Assembly: GCF_039542345.1 (NCBI RefSeq)
Contig: NZ_BAABHY010000001.1
Coordinates: 310,001-374,000 of the forward strand
Direction: 5' to 3'
Length of the DNA stretch: 64,000 nt
From: Orbus sasakiae
GTDB taxonomy: Bacteria; Pseudomonadota; Gammaproteobacteria; Enterobacterales; Orbaceae
The notes below the pieces were generated by a model. The model was not told the DNA's origin and did no database searches. It saw only the letters and a list, made by a program, of their open reading frames with translations. Shown piece after piece: positions 8,342-17,880 of the stretch. The translations under genes were made by a program, and so were the position numbers. Positions within the stretch are counted from its first letter, which is position 1. Every line of letters starts with the position of its first letter.

Positions 8342-9274
8342 ATGGATTACCAACACATTACCGTATTATTACATGAAGCCGTCGACGCGCTTGCCATTAA
8401 GCAAGACGGTATTTATGTGGATGGCACATTTGGTCGTGGTGGACATTCTCGACTAATTTTAGAAAAATTAGGGCCGCAGGGCAGATTAATTGCGATTGAT
8501 CGTGACACACGTGCAATAGAACAAGCAAAGTTAATTGATGATCCGCGTTTTCACATGATCCATGGTGAGTTTTCTAATGTAAAACATTATATTGAAGATC
8601 TCAATTTAATGGGAAAAGTCAATGGTTTCTTACTCGATTTAGGGGTTTCATCACCACAGCTAGATGACCCTATACGAGGATTCTCGTTTATGCGTGATGG
8701 GCCATTAGATATGAGAATGGATGTGACTAAAGGTATTTCCGCAAGCGAATGGTTAATGCAAAGCGATGAGGATGACATTGCATGGGTCTTAAAGACATTT
8801 GGTGAAGAACGATTTGCTAAACGTATTGCCAGAGCAATTGTTGCTCAAAATAGGCTACAACCTATTACACGAACGTTAGAGCTTGCAGCCTTAATTGATA
8901 GTGCAAGCCCTATCAAAGAACGTCATAAGCATGCAGCAACCCGTAGTTTTCAGGCCATACGAATTTATATTAATAGTGAACTTGAAGAAGTGGAAAACGC
9001 GTTAAAAGACAGTCTTGACATTTTATCGGATCATGGTCGATTAGCTGTGATCAGTTTTCATTCTTTAGAAGACCGAATTGTAAAACAATTTATAGCAAAG
9101 CAGAGTAAAGGACCTGAAATACCAAGAGGTTTACCATTAACGGAACAACAAATTAAACAATATGGTTCTGCGAGCGTTAAATCATTAGGTAAGGTAAAAC
9201 CGTCTAAATCAGAAATTGAACAAAATCCAAGGTCTCGAAGTGCAATATTACGCGTTGCTGAGCGAATAATATGA
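8342..9274 (+). CDS. rsmH: 16S rRNA (cytosine-1402-N4)-methyltransferase RsmH (MraW)
   Basis: About 310 residues with the SAM motif DGTFGRGGHSR near residue 27 and the LLDLGVSSPQLD block near 100. It methylates N4 of C1402 in 16S rRNA. Two starts are possible: GTG at 8333, which overlaps the mraZ stop as TAGTG, and ATG at 8342. The ATG is preferred because MDYQH aligns with the N-terminus of E. coli RsmH; neither has a convincing ribosome site. The last four bases overlap ftsL. Confidence 0.93.
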   Translation: MDYQHITVLLHEAVDALAIKQDGIYVDGTFGRGGHSRLILEKLGPQGRLIAIDRDTRAIEQAKLIDDPRFHMIHGEFSNVKHYIEDLNLMGKVNGFLLDLGVSSPQLDDPIRGFSFMRDGPLDMRMDVTKGISASEWLMQSDEDDIAWVLKTFGEERFAKRIARAIVAQNRLQPITRTLELAALIDSASPIKERHKHAATRSFQAIRIYINSELEEVENALKDSLDILSDHGRLAVISFHSLEDRIVKQFIAKQSKGPEIPRGLPLTEQQIKQYGSASVKSLGKVKPSKSEIEQNPRSRSAILRVAERII

Positions 9275-9600
9275 GTAATAATCAAAAAAAACGCTTTAGT
9301 TTAGTGAAATTGATTATTGATGATTTATTTAAAAATCAAAAAATATCGTTGTTATTAGTTTGTTTAATTATTGTTTCTGCCATTTTAGTGTTGTGGACAA
9401 CACAACAAACCAGAAAACAACTTTTTGCCAGAGAACAATTGATACTTGAACGTGATGTACTTGAAAGCGAATGGCGAAATTTAGTGATTGAGGAAAATGT
9501 ACTGGCTGATCCTAAACGGATAGAGCAAAAAGCAAATTTGCTGAATATGCAGTATGTATCGCCGAAAAATGAGACCGTAATTGTTATAAAGAATCGATAA
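9271..9600 (+). CDS. ftsL: Cell division protein FtsL
   Basis: A 109-residue bitopic membrane protein: a short basic cytoplasmic tail, one transmembrane segment (about residues 26-44), then a periplasmic coiled coil with heptad-like Leu/Val spacing. FtsL forms the FtsQLB complex with FtsQ and FtsB and signals to FtsWI at the septum. Sequence is poorly conserved in this family, so identity rests on topology, size and position between rsmH and ftsI. It starts inside rsmH (4-bp overlap) and its stop overlaps the ftsI start (TAATG). Confidence 0.9.
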   Translation: MSNNQKKRFSLVKLIIDDLFKNQKISLLLVCLIIVSAILVLWTTQQTRKQLFAREQLILERDVLESEWRNLVIEENVLADPKRIEQKANLLNMQYVSPKNETVIVIKNR

Positions 9601-11324
9601 TGAAAGCAGCTAAAAAGAAACCAACTGAGAACAAATTTTTTGCTAAATGGCGATTTTATGTAGTTTATGGCTTTATTTTTGCAGCAGTATTTGGTTTAGC
9701 ATTAAACTTGGCTTTATTACAATTAGTTGATCCTGAACGGTTAATTACAGAAGGGGATAAGCGTTCTATTCGACACCAAAATGTTGGCGTGCCAAGAGCA
9801 ATGATTGTCGATCGTAATGGTCGAGCACTAGCGGTGAGCGTCCCAATGTATGATGTGTGGGCTGACCCAAAAGTGGTGATGCAATCAGGCAGCATTGATG
9901 TGAATGATATTCGATGGCAAGAACTTGCCAGTAGCTTAGCCTTACCGATTGCAACCGTGGAACAAAAGTTAAATCAGCCTTCATTACGGTTTGTTTATTT
10001 AGCGAAACAAATTACGCCTACTAATGCTGATTATTTAAAAAAATTGAAATTACCAGGTATCTATTTTGATAAAACATCAAAACGATATTATCCCGCTGGT
10101 GAAATGATTGCTCAGCTCATTGGTTTAACTAACATTGATAATAGTGTTGAAGTTGGCGCTGAGGGGATAGAGAAAAGTTACAATAGTTGGTTAATCGGCG
10201 AGTCGGGTCAACGAATTGTACGCCGTGACCGATTTGGGCGCGTGATCGAAGAGCTTGAACGGGTTGATGGTGAAGCTGCTGCGGATTTAGTGCTGAGCAT
10301 TGATGAACGTTTACAATCGCTTGTTTATAAAGAACTCGATCAAGCCGTCGAGTTTAATAAAGCTGATAGTGGCACCGCAGTGTTGGTGGATATCAAGACG
10401 GGCGAAATCTTAGCAATGGCCACAAATCCATCGTATAACCCAAATAACCGCTCAAAAATTGATGCGAGTTTATTACGAAATCGGGCCATTACCGATGCAT
10501 TTGAACCCGGTTCAACGGTTAAGCCATTAATTGTGATGGCCGCTTTAGAAAAGAAAATCGCTGATTTAAAGACCATTATTGACACAAGACCGTTTTATGT
10601 TAATCGTTATGAAGTTAAAGATGTTTCTTACCAAAAGTCACTGAATTTGGCTGGTATTTTAGAAAAATCAAGTAATGTTGGTGTGAGTAAGTTAGCCCTT
10701 CAGATGGATCCACGTGAAGTTGTTGAGTTTTATTCACGTTTTGGGTTAGGGCAAACAACAGGTTTAGGTATTGGGGGGGAATCAAGTGGTACGATTGCAG
10801 CCAACCGAACGCGTTGGTCAGATATCGAACGGGCGACGTTTTCGTTTGGTTATGGTTTAATGGTAACACCATTACAATTGGCTCGAGCTTATGCAACCAT
10901 TGGTAGTTATGGTGTTTATCGACCCGTTTCCTTACAGAAAGTGAATGAACCAGTCAAAGGTCAGCGCATTATTGATGAAAAAACGGCTAAAACAGTGGTT
11001 GAATTAATGGAAGCCGTCGCGGTAAGTGGCGGAGGGACAAAAGCATCTGTGCCTGGCTACAGTGTGGCAGTTAAAACGGGGACGGCTAAAAAACTGGGCC
11101 CCAATGGTAAATATATTAATCAGTATATCGCCTATACGGCAGGTATTGCACCAGCATCAAAACCGCGGTATTCGTTGGTTGTGATTATTGATAATCCAAA
11201 AGCTGGACAATATTATGGCGGTACCGTATCAGCACCGATTTTTAGTCGTATAATGGGTGGTACTTTACGAACGATGAATATAGAGCCAGATAAAGAATTA
11301 GATAATCAAATGATTATTTATTAA
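9600..11324 (+). CDS. ftsI: Peptidoglycan DD-transpeptidase FtsI (PBP3)
   Basis: A 574-residue class B penicillin-binding protein. One transmembrane helix lies at about residues 20-40, then a pedestal domain and a transpeptidase domain. The active-site triad of motifs is complete: STVK at 305-308 (nucleophile S305), SSN at 357-359 and KTG at 492-494. It cross-links septal peptidoglycan as the partner of FtsW. It is coupled to ftsL by a 1-bp overlap and to murE across a 54-bp gap. Confidence 0.96.
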   Translation: MKAAKKKPTENKFFAKWRFYVVYGFIFAAVFGLALNLALLQLVDPERLITEGDKRSIRHQNVGVPRAMIVDRNGRALAVSVPMYDVWADPKVVMQSGSIDVNDIRWQELASSLALPIATVEQKLNQPSLRFVYLAKQITPTNADYLKKLKLPGIYFDKTSKRYYPAGEMIAQLIGLTNIDNSVEVGAEGIEKSYNSWLIGESGQRIVRRDRFGRVIEELERVDGEAAADLVLSIDERLQSLVYKELDQAVEFNKADSGTAVLVDIKTGEILAMATNPSYNPNNRSKIDASLLRNRAITDAFEPGSTVKPLIVMAALEKKIADLKTIIDTRPFYVNRYEVKDVSYQKSLNLAGILEKSSNVGVSKLALQMDPREVVEFYSRFGLGQTTGLGIGGESSGTIAANRTRWSDIERATFSFGYGLMVTPLQLARAYATIGSYGVYRPVSLQKVNEPVKGQRIIDEKTAKTVVELMEAVAVSGGGTKASVPGYSVAVKTGTAKKLGPNGKYINQYIAYTAGIAPASKPRYSLVVIIDNPKAGQYYGGTVSAPIFSRIMGGTLRTMNIEPDKELDNQMIIY

Positions 11325-11378
11325 TCAATAAAATAGCAGTAAAAATAGGTACACGTCTGGATGATAGAGAATACAAAA

Positions 11379-12941
11379 ATGGCACATTATGATTTAAAAA
11401 CGCTAGTCAATTATTTTGGAGTATCATTAAATAATGTTTGCTCATTAGCGTCTTTGCCATTTGAAAATCAAATAATTGAACAATTACGCTTAGATAGTCG
11501 TCAAGTTAAGCCTAACGATCTTTTTATTGCTTTAAAAGGTCAATCGCATGATGGTCGAGAGTTTATCCCTCAAGCTGTTATGTCTGGCGCCATTGCAATT
11601 TTAGCTGAGACAGATAATTCTGTAGAAGATAAAACATTAAGTTATTTTACTTTTGATGGTAAAAAAATTCCACAGATCAATATTTATCAATTAGCTAATC
11701 GTATTTCTGCATTTGCAAATGAATTTTATGATCATCCGTCGTCCAAAATGAAAGTCATCGGTGTGACAGGAACAAATGGTAAGACGACGGTCACCCAGCT
11801 AATTGCTCAATGGGCGAGCTTAATCGGTCAAAAAAGTGCTGTATTAGGTACAGTGGGTAATGGCGTGTACGGAAAGCTTACTCCATCAGCGAATACCACC
11901 TCATCATCAATTGAAATACAATCATATCTAGCGGCATTTTTAGCCGAAGATGTAAAAATTGTGGCGATGGAAGTCTCTTCCCATGGTTTAGCGTTAGGGC
12001 GTGTGCAAGATGTGTCATATGCAGCGAGTTTATTTACTAATCTAAGCCGTGATCATTTAGATTTTCATCATACAATCAAAAACTATAAAAATGCGAAATG
12101 GTCTTTATTCTCACCGTTGACAAAAGAGCTGGCGGTGAAACATTCTGGCAAACGCGTGATTAACTATGATGATAAAGTTGGCAGAGCCTGGATTAATAAA
12201 TTAGAAGACGCTGTTGTTGTTTCAACACAGCCAGAATATTTAACCAAAATTCGTGCATTGGGTAAAGCCTATATTGGTATCTCATCAATCGAGTATCATG
12301 ACAAAGGTGTATCACTCTATTTTGATTCAAGTTTTGGCAATGGTGTTTTAGAGAGCCGCTTATTTGGATCATTTAATGTTTCAAATTTATTATTAGCGCT
12401 AGGAGCACTGCTCGCATTAGGTTTTCCATTCTTCGCATTGATTAATACGGTGCCACATTTATCGCCAGTCTGTGGACGCATGGAGATTTTTGCTGTCAAA
12501 AACAAACCAACCGTGATTGTCGATTACGCTCATACACCTGATGCATTAGACAAAGCACTCTTCGCGGCTAAAGAGCACTGTCATGGCAAATTGTGGGTAA
12601 TCTTTGGTTGTGGTGGTGATCGTGATCGTGGTAAACGTCCATTAATGGCGAATGTTGCGCAATCTTATACCGATAATATTATTGTCACTAATGATAACCC
12701 AAGGACAGAAGACCCAGATACGATTATTCATGACATCATGGCCGGATTTACTGAACCAAATCAAATTAACATCGTTAAAGATAGGGTGACTGCAATACGA
12801 TGGGCAATTGATCATTCAAATGAGAATGACATTATACTTGTCGCTGGTAAAGGACATGAAGATTATCAAATAATTGGTCAAACGAAACATCATTATTCTG
12901 ATCGTGAAACCGTCAGTGATTTGTTAGGGATGACGTTATGA
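11379..12941 (+). CDS. murE: UDP-MurNAc-L-Ala-D-Glu:meso-diaminopimelate ligase MurE
   Basis: About 520 residues. The P-loop GVTGTNGKTT marks the central ATP domain. The C-terminal DNPRTEDP segment contains the DNPR signature that selects meso-diaminopimelate over lysine, so the wall is DAP-type as in Gram-negatives. An upstream ATG at 11361 would add six residues, but MAHYDLKTL from 11379 aligns with the E. coli start. It is slightly longer than the E. coli enzyme. Its last four bases overlap murF (ATGA). Confidence 0.95.
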   Translation: MAHYDLKTLVNYFGVSLNNVCSLASLPFENQIIEQLRLDSRQVKPNDLFIALKGQSHDGREFIPQAVMSGAIAILAETDNSVEDKTLSYFTFDGKKIPQINIYQLANRISAFANEFYDHPSSKMKVIGVTGTNGKTTVTQLIAQWASLIGQKSAVLGTVGNGVYGKLTPSANTTSSSIEIQSYLAAFLAEDVKIVAMEVSSHGLALGRVQDVSYAASLFTNLSRDHLDFHHTIKNYKNAKWSLFSPLTKELAVKHSGKRVINYDDKVGRAWINKLEDAVVVSTQPEYLTKIRALGKAYIGISSIEYHDKGVSLYFDSSFGNGVLESRLFGSFNVSNLLLALGALLALGFPFFALINTVPHLSPVCGRMEIFAVKNKPTVIVDYAHTPDALDKALFAAKEHCHGKLWVIFGCGGDRDRGKRPLMANVAQSYTDNIIVTNDNPRTEDPDTIIHDIMAGFTEPNQINIVKDRVTAIRWAIDHSNENDIILVAGKGHEDYQIIGQTKHHYSDRETVSDLLGMTL

Positions 12942-14290
12942 TTTCTATTTCAATAAGCGAATTGAAACACGTTGTTGACGGGCAATTAGTCGCAATTAAA
13001 GACGATAGTGTTTTAATTCATGACATCTGTACTGACTCAAGACATATTGCCGCTCAATCGTTATTTATTGCATTAGTTGGTGAGACATTTGATGGGCATA
13101 ATTTTGCTCAACAAACCGTTGAATTGGGGGCAAAAGCAGTATTGGTGAGCCATCAAATTGATGATCAAACGCCTCAAATTATTGTGAATAATACGCATCA
13201 AGCATTAGGGCAAATTGCCGCTTGGGTTAGGTCTAAATCAACGGCAAAAGTGGTCGCGTTAACAGGGTCTTCCGGTAAAACCTCAGTCAAAGAAATGACC
13301 GCGGCAATCTTATCACAATGTGGTAAGACCTTATTTACGAAAGGTAATTTCAATAATGATATTGGTGTGCCATTAACACTATTTAGACTCACTGAAGACG
13401 ATCAATTTGCTGTTATTGAGTTAGGTGCGAACCATATTGGTGAAATTGCTTATACTACTCAAATCGTTAGACCGCATACAGCACTGATCAATAATATTTC
13501 TGAAGCACATTTAGAAGGATTTGGCTCGTTAGACGGTGTTGCACAAGCAAAAAGTGAAATTTTTATGGGATTGCCTGAAAACGGTGTAGCAATTGTTAAT
13601 TTAGAAAGTTACCGACAAAGTTGGTTAACGCATTTAACAAATAAACAAGTTGTGTGTTTTTCATTGCAACAGGCAAACGCTGATTTTTATGCAAAAACAA
13701 TACAACAATCAGGCTTAACACAATTTATTTTACATACTCCTGCAGGGGAGATTTCAATTAATTTACCTATGCTTGGTTTACATAATGTTTCCAATGCCAT
13801 CGCTGCTTCAGCATTAGCGATGTCGGTGGGCGCAACGTTAAATCAAATTAAAGTCGGTTTAGAATCTGTTCAGGCGGTGAAAGGGCGGCTTTACCCGATT
13901 CATCTTAACGAAAACCAGCTAATTTTAGATGATTCATACAATGCTAATATTGGATCAATGACTGCTGCAATCAAGGTGTTAGCAGGACAAAAAGGTTTCC
14001 GTGTTTTCGTCGTCGGCGACATGGCTGAGTTAGGTAAAGATTCTGAAAAATTGCATCAACAAATTGGTGAAGAAGCTAAAATAGCAAAATTAGATTGTGT
14101 TGTCAGTGTAGGCAAAAATAGTGCGTTTATTAGTCAATTTAGTGGGGTTGGTCACCATTTTAATGATAAAATCGCTGCCACGGATTTTTTAAAGAAAATA
14201 TTACAACAACAGCCTACCGTGACTTTATTAGTTAAAGGCTCACGAAGTTCAAAAATGGAAGAAATTATTCATAATCTTAGCAATAATTAG
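12938..14290 (+). CDS. murF: UDP-MurNAc-tripeptide:D-Ala-D-Ala ligase MurF
   Basis: A 450-residue Mur ligase, near the E. coli length of 452. The ATP-binding P-loop ALTGSSGKTSVKEM lies near residue 105, the KGNFNNDIGVPLTLF block follows, and the DDSYNANIGSM motif near 330 is typical of MurF. It adds D-Ala-D-Ala to complete the UDP-MurNAc-pentapeptide in the cytoplasm. Start overlaps the murE stop by 4 bp; mraY begins 8 bp after its stop. Confidence 0.96.
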   Translation: MISISISELKHVVDGQLVAIKDDSVLIHDICTDSRHIAAQSLFIALVGETFDGHNFAQQTVELGAKAVLVSHQIDDQTPQIIVNNTHQALGQIAAWVRSKSTAKVVALTGSSGKTSVKEMTAAILSQCGKTLFTKGNFNNDIGVPLTLFRLTEDDQFAVIELGANHIGEIAYTTQIVRPHTALINNISEAHLEGFGSLDGVAQAKSEIFMGLPENGVAIVNLESYRQSWLTHLTNKQVVCFSLQQANADFYAKTIQQSGLTQFILHTPAGEISINLPMLGLHNVSNAIAASALAMSVGATLNQIKVGLESVQAVKGRLYPIHLNENQLILDDSYNANIGSMTAAIKVLAGQKGFRVFVVGDMAELGKDSEKLHQQIGEEAKIAKLDCVVSVGKNSAFISQFSGVGHHFNDKIAATDFLKKILQQQPTVTLLVKGSRSSKMEEIIHNLSNN

Positions 14291-14298
14291 GACAAATC

Positions 14299-15381
14299 AT
14301 GTTAGCTTGGGTATTTGGGTTTTTAGTTAAATATATCACATTTTTTAATGTGTTCTCTTATCTGACGGTTAGGGCGATTTTTGCTTTATTAACCGCGTTA
14401 GTGATATCACTTGTCATGGGACAGAAAGTGATAGATTGGTTACAAAAATTGCAGATAGGTCAAGTCATTCGTAATGATGGTCCTGAAAGTCATTTAAGTA
14501 AAAAAGGCACGCCAACAATGGGAGGGACACTTATTCTTGCTTCCATTTCAATTTCAGTATTGCTATGGGCTGACTTAAAAAATCCCTATGTTTGGATCGC
14601 ATTATTCGTATTAATTGGTTATGGATTAGTCGGGTTTGCTGACGATTATTTAAAAGTGGTACGTAAAAATACCGCAGGATTAATTGCGCGTTGGAAGTAT
14701 TTCTGGCAATCAGTGATTGCGTTAATTGTGGCATTTGGTCTTTATGTTTATGGGAAAGATACTGCTGTGACAGCCCTTGTCGTACCATTTTTTAAAGATG
14801 TTGTTCCTCAGTTAGGTGTTTTCTTTATCTTATTAACTTATTTTGTCGTGGTTGGTGCAGGTAATGCCGTTAATTTGACTGACGGTTTAGATGGCTTAGC
14901 GATTATGCCTACTGTTTTTGTGGCTGGTGGCTTTGCATTAGTGTCATGGGCAACAGGTAATGTTAATTTCGCTGATTACCTACATATTCCGTATATTCGT
15001 TATAGCGGTGAATTGATGATTGTCTGTATGGCGATCGTTGGAGCTGGGCTTGGTTTTTTATGGTTTAACACATATCCTGCAATGGTCTTTATGGGGGATG
15101 TGGGCTCACTTGCTTTGGGTGGTGTACTTGGTATTATCGCCGTTTTATTAAGACAAGAATTTTTATTGCTTGTAATGGGCGGGATTTTTGTCATTGAAAC
15201 ACTTTCCGTTATTTTACAAGTTGGTTCATTTAAATTGCGTGGGAAACGTATATTTCGTATGGCACCCATTCATCACCATTATGAATTAAAAGGTTGGCCT
15301 GAGCCACGAGTCATTGTTCGGTTTTGGATTATCTCGTTAATGCTTGTTTTAATTGGACTTGTTACGCTAAAAATGCGTTAA
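14299..15381 (+). CDS. mraY: Phospho-N-acetylmuramoyl-pentapeptide transferase MraY
   Basis: A 360-residue polytopic inner-membrane protein with about ten hydrophobic segments. The cytoplasmic-face motifs of the family are present: ADDYLK (the two-Asp motif), the NAVNLTDGLDGLA loop, and the MGDVGSLALGG segment, plus the His-rich PIHHHYE loop near the C-terminus. It transfers phospho-MurNAc-pentapeptide to undecaprenyl phosphate, making lipid I. Length equals that of E. coli MraY. Confidence 0.97.
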   Translation: MLAWVFGFLVKYITFFNVFSYLTVRAIFALLTALVISLVMGQKVIDWLQKLQIGQVIRNDGPESHLSKKGTPTMGGTLILASISISVLLWADLKNPYVWIALFVLIGYGLVGFADDYLKVVRKNTAGLIARWKYFWQSVIALIVAFGLYVYGKDTAVTALVVPFFKDVVPQLGVFFILLTYFVVVGAGNAVNLTDGLDGLAIMPTVFVAGGFALVSWATGNVNFADYLHIPYIRYSGELMIVCMAIVGAGLGFLWFNTYPAMVFMGDVGSLALGGVLGIIAVLLRQEFLLLVMGGIFVIETLSVILQVGSFKLRGKRIFRMAPIHHHYELKGWPEPRVIVRFWIISLMLVLIGLVTLKMR

Positions 15382-15396
15382 GTCATAAGGTTCGAT

Positions 15397-16725
15397 ATGA
15401 TTAATTATCAAGGTAAAAACATCATTATTATTGGGCTTGGAGTCACGGGTTTATCTTGTGTTAACTATTTTTTGTCCAAAAATGTGATTCCCAAAGTCAT
15501 TGATACTCGGCATAAACCAAGTGGTATTGAACAACTTGACCCGCGTGTAATGTATCATACTGGTGGATTAAACCTTGATTGGATTTTAGACGCTGATCTT
15601 ATTGTTGTCAGCCCTGGTATTGCTCTAGCTACCCCTGAACTCGTGAAAGCTAAGTCACGGGGCATTCAAATTATTGGTGATATCGAATTATTTTGTTTAG
15701 AAGTTAATCAACAACCTCATAAAAAAGTGGCAGCAATTACGGGCTCTAATGGTAAAACAACTGTGACCAGTCTAGTCGGAGAGATCGTTGCTGCGTCAGG
15801 TTGTCGTGTCGGTGTTGGTGGCAATATCGGCCAGCCAGCATTAAGCTTGCTTGATGAAGAGTGTGATATTTACGTTTTAGAACTATCAAGTTTTCAGCTT
15901 GAAACAACTTACAGTTTAAAGGCAACAGCGGCGACAATTTTAAATATATCAGAAGATCATATGGATCGTTATCCAGAAAGTATTTTGCAATATACAGCAG
16001 CGAAACAAAGAATCTATCAAAATGCTGAAAATTGCATTATTAATTATGATGATAAATTAACTTATCCACACACTGACGCTAAAAAAGGTCAGTGGATTGA
16101 GTTTGGATTACAAGATGGCAAGTATCACTTAGATTTACACAATCAACATATGATTGTTAATGATCAGTTAGTGTTAAACACCAGCCAACTATCACTGTTT
16201 GGTGTACATAACTACCTCAATATTTTAGCTGCATTAGCCATCACAGATGCATTAGGCATTGAACGTTCAGTCAGTTTGCTGGCAATTAAACACTTTAAAG
16301 GGTTATCGCACCGTTTTGAACTTGTGTATGAACATCATGGCGTTCGTTGGATTAATGATTCTAAGGCGACCAATGTTGGTAGTACTGAGGCAGCATTAAA
16401 AAGTGTGGTTTGTAACGGTACCTTATATTTATTATTGGGTGGTGATGGCAAATCAGCAGATTTTTCACCACTTATTCCTTATTTATTAAAACAACCTGCC
16501 TTACACATCTATTGTTTTGGTCGTGATAAAGTAGAATTAGCTAAGCTAAGACCTGATGTTACTAAGGTTGTCGATACAATGAAAGACGCATTAGTCGATA
16601 TTGCACATCAAACACAATCTGGTGATGTGGTGCTATTGTCCCCAGCCTGTGCAAGTCTTGATCAATTTAAAAATTATGCAGAACGAGGCCAGGTATTTGC
16701 TATGTTAGCGAAGGAGCTCGGATAA
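15397..16725 (+). CDS. murD: UDP-MurNAc-L-alanine:D-glutamate ligase MurD
   Basis: A 442-residue Mur ligase. It has an N-terminal Rossmann-like UDP-binding domain (IIGLGVTGLS near residue 12), the P-loop AITGSNGKTTVTSL near residue 113, and the NDSKATNVGST signature near residue 322 characteristic of MurD. It adds D-glutamate to UDP-MurNAc-L-Ala. The stop codon is immediately followed by the ftsW start (TAAATG), consistent with coupled translation. Confidence 0.96.
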   Translation: MINYQGKNIIIIGLGVTGLSCVNYFLSKNVIPKVIDTRHKPSGIEQLDPRVMYHTGGLNLDWILDADLIVVSPGIALATPELVKAKSRGIQIIGDIELFCLEVNQQPHKKVAAITGSNGKTTVTSLVGEIVAASGCRVGVGGNIGQPALSLLDEECDIYVLELSSFQLETTYSLKATAATILNISEDHMDRYPESILQYTAAKQRIYQNAENCIINYDDKLTYPHTDAKKGQWIEFGLQDGKYHLDLHNQHMIVNDQLVLNTSQLSLFGVHNYLNILAALAITDALGIERSVSLLAIKHFKGLSHRFELVYEHHGVRWINDSKATNVGSTEAALKSVVCNGTLYLLLGGDGKSADFSPLIPYLLKQPALHIYCFGRDKVELAKLRPDVTKVVDTMKDALVDIAHQTQSGDVVLLSPACASLDQFKNYAERGQVFAMLAKELG

Positions 16726-17880
16726 ATGCGTTGGTTCCATGTCAAAAATCATGTTAATGCGCAAAGCATGCTTTATGATCGTGCATTATTATGGACCATC
16801 ATCGGTCTCATGGTCTTTGGCGTATTGATGGTGACATCAGCCTCGATGGCCATAAGCGAAAGCAAACCGTTTTTCTATACGCAAAGAGAACTTGTTCAGC
16901 TTGGACTCGCGTTGTTTGTGATGCTAATTGCACTCTATATCCCAACGTATCGATGGAAACAAGCCAGTACTATTTTATTGCTTGTCAGTATTGTGATGTT
17001 AATTGTAGTGTTATTTGTGGGTTCATCAATCAAAGGCGCTGCACGTTGGATTCCGTTAGGCGTTTTTAACTTTCAACCTGCGGAATTATCAAAATTAGCA
17101 TTATTTTGTTATTTGGCAAGTTATTTAACGCGTAAATCTGATGAGGTCCAAAGTAGCTTTTGGGGCTTTTTTAAACCGATGACAGTGATGCTCGTTTTAT
17201 CATTATTATTGTTGAAGCAACCGGATCTAGGTACGGTCATTGTTTTATTCTCTGTCACGCTGGGTATTTTATTTATCGCGGGTGCAAGATTATGGCAATT
17301 TATTGCGATATTAGGTACAGGGATCTTTTCGGTCATTTTGCTGATTTTATTTGAACCTTATCGTTTAGTCCGTTTTACAACGTTTCTTGATCCTTGGAAA
17401 GATCCTAATGGGTCTGGTTATCAGCTTACCAGTTCATTGATGGCAATTGGTAATGGTGGTTTCTGGGGGCAAGGTTTAGGTAACTCAGTCCGTAAACTTG
17501 GTTATTTACCTGAAGCGCATACAGACTTTATTTTTTCAATTATTGCGGAAGAGCTGGGTTATGTTGGTGTACTTGCCATTTTAGCCTTATTATTCTTTTT
17601 GACGTTTAAAGCGTTATCAATTGGTTACCGTTCATTAAGTGTTGGTTCATTATTTCCAGGGTATTTGGCCTGTCAAATCGGTATTTGGTTTGGGTTTCAA
17701 ACATTTGTTAATATTGGCGTGACATCAGGAATGCTACCGACTAAGGGGCTGACATTACCGTTTATTAGTTATGGTGGTTCGAGCTTAATTATTATGAGTT
17801 TGGCTGTTGCATTATTACTCAGAATCGATTTTGAATTTCGTCAAGAGCAGATTCAAGCAAGAGTAAGGATTAAAAAATGA
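16726..17880 (+). CDS. ftsW: Septal peptidoglycan glycosyltransferase FtsW
   Basis: A 384-residue SEDS-family protein with about ten membrane segments. Conserved landmarks are GAARWIPLG and FQPAELSKLALF near residues 105-125, KQPDLGT near 165, the catalytic-loop region with HTDFIFSIIAEELGY near 265, and the C-terminal PFISYGGSSL. It polymerises septal glycan from lipid II with FtsI. It is about 30 residues shorter than E. coli FtsW, mainly at the cytoplasmic ends. The last four bases overlap murG. Confidence 0.96.
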   Translation: MRWFHVKNHVNAQSMLYDRALLWTIIGLMVFGVLMVTSASMAISESKPFFYTQRELVQLGLALFVMLIALYIPTYRWKQASTILLLVSIVMLIVVLFVGSSIKGAARWIPLGVFNFQPAELSKLALFCYLASYLTRKSDEVQSSFWGFFKPMTVMLVLSLLLLKQPDLGTVIVLFSVTLGILFIAGARLWQFIAILGTGIFSVILLILFEPYRLVRFTTFLDPWKDPNGSGYQLTSSLMAIGNGGFWGQGLGNSVRKLGYLPEAHTDFIFSIIAEELGYVGVLAILALLFFLTFKALSIGYRSLSVGSLFPGYLACQIGIWFGFQTFVNIGVTSGMLPTKGLTLPFISYGGSSLIIMSLAVALLLRIDFEFRQEQIQARVRIKK